Shown: positions 61,459 to 64,000 of the stretch, in pieces
Layout of the letters: each line of letters opens with the position of its first letter
How positions within the stretch are numbered: the stretch's first letter is position 1
DNA from: Chlorohelix sp037138995
GTDB lineage: Bacteria > Chloroflexota > Chloroflexia > Chloroheliales > Chloroheliaceae
Assembly: GCF_037138995.1 (NCBI RefSeq)
Contig: NZ_JBAXHI010000002.1
Location: forward strand, 182,455-246,454
Length of the DNA stretch: 64,000 bases
Reading direction: 5' to 3'
The notes under the pieces: model-generated
Database searches by the model: none
Seen by the model: only the letters and a program-made list of their open reading frames with translations
What the model was told of the DNA's origin: nothing
Translations under genes and position numbers: made by a program

Positions 61459-63591
61459 CTACTGCCGTGTCGCTTTAGTGCGCTTGCGCCCCAGCAGAAG
61501 CGCAAGAGTCACCACGATTAGTAATATTGCCACCGCTATAACGCCGATAAGCACAGGCACTACCCAACCCGGTATCCCTGAGTCCGTAGCTGTAGTTTGT
61601 TCTCCCGCAGAAATCGGGCTTAAATCGGCAGTTCTGATAGCGGGCTTTACCACCTCGCCGTTAGCGCGAGTAAGCGAAGGCAAACTGTTCTTGGCGTTAA
61701 CGTCCATTGACAGCTTTTCGCCGGTACTAACCGGGCTGGTATAGGTGGCTATTTGCGAGGTTTCAGGGTCTATTGAAACCAGATGCACGTTTCCGCTGGC
61801 TGTACCTTCGAGGGCTACTTTATAATTCAGTTCGGGCGGAGCGCTCCACAACATCGCCCAAGTGCCGTCTTTTTCCTGAATGGGCCAGATGGAGAAGGGC
61901 ATATAGCCGTAAAGCGTGCCGGTGCTTTGGTCAATTGCCATTTTCAGATTCTGCCCCTCCCATGTCATATTAATGGGCGAACCTGTCATCGAAAGTTTGG
62001 GCTTTGGCGTGGATTTTTTCGCGCCAAATACCGATGTGGTGGGTTGGGCTTTTGCGGCGGTAGTTCCACCTGTCACGTAATTTTTAACATAGCTTGCGAG
62101 GTCCACGGCAGGGTCCCAAGTATAGCCTTTGACCCAATCTGCCACGCCCTTTGCGCCGGATATATCCACGCCCGACTTGGGGGCAATATTCCAGAGCCAT
62201 GCGCCCAAGCGTCCCCCCCACACATTGAAGCAAAACTTCTCAATATCGGGGTTGCGGTTGCCGAGCGCTTGACGATAAAACTGCTCGGCTAGGTTGGCGA
62301 GTTCTGAACTGGCGCTTTGCACGTCATCTTTGGCGGGTGTATAGAGGTTTCCGCTCACCAATCCTTTAGCATTTTCCCAAGTAATCATATCTTTTATACT
62401 TGCCAATGGTCCCCACTGTCCCTGACTTTCCAGTTCAAAAAAGCTGGTGCCAAACAGGTGATACCATGGACCCGCGTTATCGCCTTCGCGAATGGTCACC
62501 AGATACGGTGGAATTGCTTCGCTTCCGGCTTTACCGTTGAAGAAAGCAGGGTCTTGGCTTACCCCCGTGTAGGCGGCATCGCCCGCCCGCGCCAACGAGC
62601 GCAAGGTGTTATGCGCCAGCAGCATGGCATTTCGCACGTTGCCGTCTGACTGTATCATTGCCAGATAGAAAACATCGCCGGGGGTAAGTTGTCGCTCCTC
62701 GCGGGTGGCTTTAAGCAGCATAGCCTCTTTCAAAGCCGGTTCGGTACCATGCTTAACCGCATAGCCCCGCATCAACGGATCAATCCCGTCTTTATTAAAA
62801 ACATATTGTTTGGAGATGGAATCAGATACGCCCCCTTCGGCAAAGAGCCAAGTTACCGCGGGAATTGCTCCAGCCACATTGTAGGGGATATAGGGCTTGG
62901 GCAAGCCCATTTTTTCATACTCGCTATTGTACTTGTTCCAACCGCCTTGCATATCGTAGCGCAATTCGTTATAGTCCATTTTCATCTTAAAGGACTTAAA
63001 GGCGGTGTTAGAACTGACATTGGCGTGAGAAAGTTGCTCATCGGTAAAGTAGAGCTTTGCTTCCTCGCACAAATCCACCAGCGGTCCGCGCAAAGTGCCG
63101 GATACTACTACTGAGCGACCACCCGCGTTGTATGAACCGTTCAGATTAATGCTGAAACTGGCGGTGGAAACTTCGCTGAATTTATCGACTGTTACCGACA
63201 CATCGAAATTTTGCTTCCATCCTCCTGCCGGGTCAAGCCCGTTTGGCGGAAATGATTCAGCTTTGAAATTTTTGGTTTCTTTACCTACTAAAACGGTTAC
63301 TGAAAGGCTTGCGCCCCATCCGCTGGTGGCAGATACGCTGCCCGATATTTTAAGGGTTGATTCGGTCAGCACGCCCCGATAATCTCGTCCGTTGGTGAAG
63401 CTATAACTGTCAATGGGGGAGGTGAGCCTTGCGCCTGAAACGCTGTAATTAACTTGAAGACCGTTAAACGGTTCGGCGGGAAAGGTTCCGCCTGCGGCGA
63501 GAGCTTCGGTGGGGAGGGTTGCCCCCATTACAAGGCTAGAGCAGAAAAGAAGTATAACGAAAAATGCAAAGTGGGCTACTTTTGGTTTCAT
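61459..63591 (-). CDS. Large surface-anchored protein of unknown function
   Basis: A 710-residue exported protein. It has a signal peptide (KPKVAHFAFFVILLFCSSLVM, cleaved near ALAAG), a beta-rich N-terminal domain (about 40-170), a helical central region with many Trp and Tyr, a Ser/Thr/Lys-rich linker near 520-545, and a C-terminal anchor: one hydrophobic helix (about 677-700) followed by a basic tail GRKRTKATRQ. No domain is recognised. The start is fixed by AGGAGGTG 5 nt upstream. Same architecture logic as Gram-positive-like membrane-anchored surface proteins. Co-transcribed with the propeller protein. Confidence 0.75.
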   Translation of the reverse strand: MKPKVAHFAFFVILLFCSSLVMGATLPTEALAAGGTFPAEPFNGLQVNYSVSGARLTSPIDSYSFTNGRDYRGVLTESTLKISGSVSATSGWGASLSVTVLVGKETKNFKAESFPPNGLDPAGGWKQNFDVSVTVDKFSEVSTASFSINLNGSYNAGGRSVVVSGTLRGPLVDLCEEAKLYFTDEQLSHANVSSNTAFKSFKMKMDYNELRYDMQGGWNKYNSEYEKMGLPKPYIPYNVAGAIPAVTWLFAEGGVSDSISKQYVFNKDGIDPLMRGYAVKHGTEPALKEAMLLKATREERQLTPGDVFYLAMIQSDGNVRNAMLLAHNTLRSLARAGDAAYTGVSQDPAFFNGKAGSEAIPPYLVTIREGDNAGPWYHLFGTSFFELESQGQWGPLASIKDMITWENAKGLVSGNLYTPAKDDVQSASSELANLAEQFYRQALGNRNPDIEKFCFNVWGGRLGAWLWNIAPKSGVDISGAKGVADWVKGYTWDPAVDLASYVKNYVTGGTTAAKAQPTTSVFGAKKSTPKPKLSMTGSPINMTWEGQNLKMAIDQSTGTLYGYMPFSIWPIQEKDGTWAMLWSAPPELNYKVALEGTASGNVHLVSIDPETSQIATYTSPVSTGEKLSMDVNAKNSLPSLTRANGEVVKPAIRTADLSPISAGEQTTATDSGIPGWVVPVLIGVIAVAILLIVVTLALLLGRKRTKATRQ

Positions 63592-64000
63592 CTAAGCACC
63601 TCCTATGTTTTGGCGCCTTATGAGGTTATCCTGATTGATAGGCTCTTGCGAGAAACTTATAGCGCTTATGCAGTGTGGCATCAAAAATATTTTGTAACTA
63701 TCTCTTTATCCCCCTTGATGGGTTAGATAGGTGAATAGTTACCACATTTTAACCTATTGAGGTAAAAAGACAGGTATCTATAGGTATAACCCAAGTAATA
63801 ACTTTAAGAATTGCAAATTAATCTCACAAAATTTTGATGCCTCGTGTTTTCCCCCAATATATTAAACCGATTCACCTCAATCCTTTAATATTTAATTAAT
63901 AAAGACTCCTTGTCAGGCACTATAAGCGCATGAGAATTATGTACTACTTGAATTTGAAATTGGTGAGTATTAAAATCAATAGTAATTGCTATTACATCTC
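63592..64000. other. AT-rich intergenic region at the window edge
   Basis: No convincing gene, RNA or repeat was seen in these 409 bases. It must contain the promoter of the surface-protein pair on the minus strand. Confidence 0.5.

Noticed and set aside
63454..63726. Plus-strand frame of 90 residues at the right edge
   Set aside because: It runs antisense through the signal-peptide region of the surface protein, with no ribosome site or recognisable domain.

Overview
The window is a 64-kb chromosomal segment of moderate GC content, densely coded on both strands, most likely from a member of the Chloroflexota. That assignment is an inference. It rests on large Ser/Thr kinases carrying WD40 or TPR ectodomains, FHA-fused ABC exporters, Thr/Ala-rich membrane linkers, an LCP protein, a RemA/DUF370 protein and a glyoxylate shunt, with no LPS or outer-membrane genes seen. 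No rRNA or tRNA gene, CRISPR array, insertion sequence or prophage was recognised.

Layout. 1-600: 3' end of a formylglycine-generating-enzyme-type gene whose C terminus looks like the variable region of a diversity-generating retroelement, then an orphan reading frame. 595-6795: class II aldolase, lysine 6-aminotransferase (lat), isocitrate lyase (aceA), Met-tRNA formyltransferase (fmt) and a membrane metallophosphoesterase. 7118-10624: a small unknown protein, polynucleotide phosphorylase (pnp) behind a structured leader, and a small lipoprotein. 10630-12894: queE, queC, queF and divergent queD (queuosine/7-deazaguanine synthesis). 12956-20414: malate synthase (aceB), glycosyltransferase, pirin, threonine dehydratase and a sacsin-like GHKL ATPase. 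20434-25169: a five-gene minus-strand run (histidine kinase, LuxR regulator, FAD oxidoreductase, RemA-like protein, phospholipase D/cardiolipin synthase). 25445-34202: small membrane proteins, an MCP-like receptor, an LCP protein, a ferredoxin-thioredoxin fusion, a CobD-CobQ fusion and MoeA. 34330-35520: decayed genes, including a Fic protein that lost its catalytic core. 35559-44259: Nudix regulator, OmpR-type two-component pair, azoreductase, two metal-ABC permeases, modB and modA. 44535-53754: a five-gene phospho-signalling operon (double-FHA ABC exporter, [2Fe-2S]/helix-hairpin-helix protein, two transmembrane Ser/Thr kinases, FHA adaptor). 54054-63591: methyltransferase, secreted alpha/beta hydrolase, acetyltransferase, FabG-like reductase and two surface proteins.

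How the parts work together. aceA and aceB encode the two glyoxylate-shunt enzymes, so growth on acetate or fatty acids is likely. The que genes cover the steps from 6-carboxytetrahydropterin to preQ1. modA, modB and moeA point to molybdenum use, but no modC is present here. The most distinctive block is 44535-53754, where kinases, phosphothreonine-binding FHA modules and an exporter are transcribed together and could form one phosphorylation-controlled export or envelope-sensing system.

Limits: assignments are from reading motifs; no database search or structure prediction was run.
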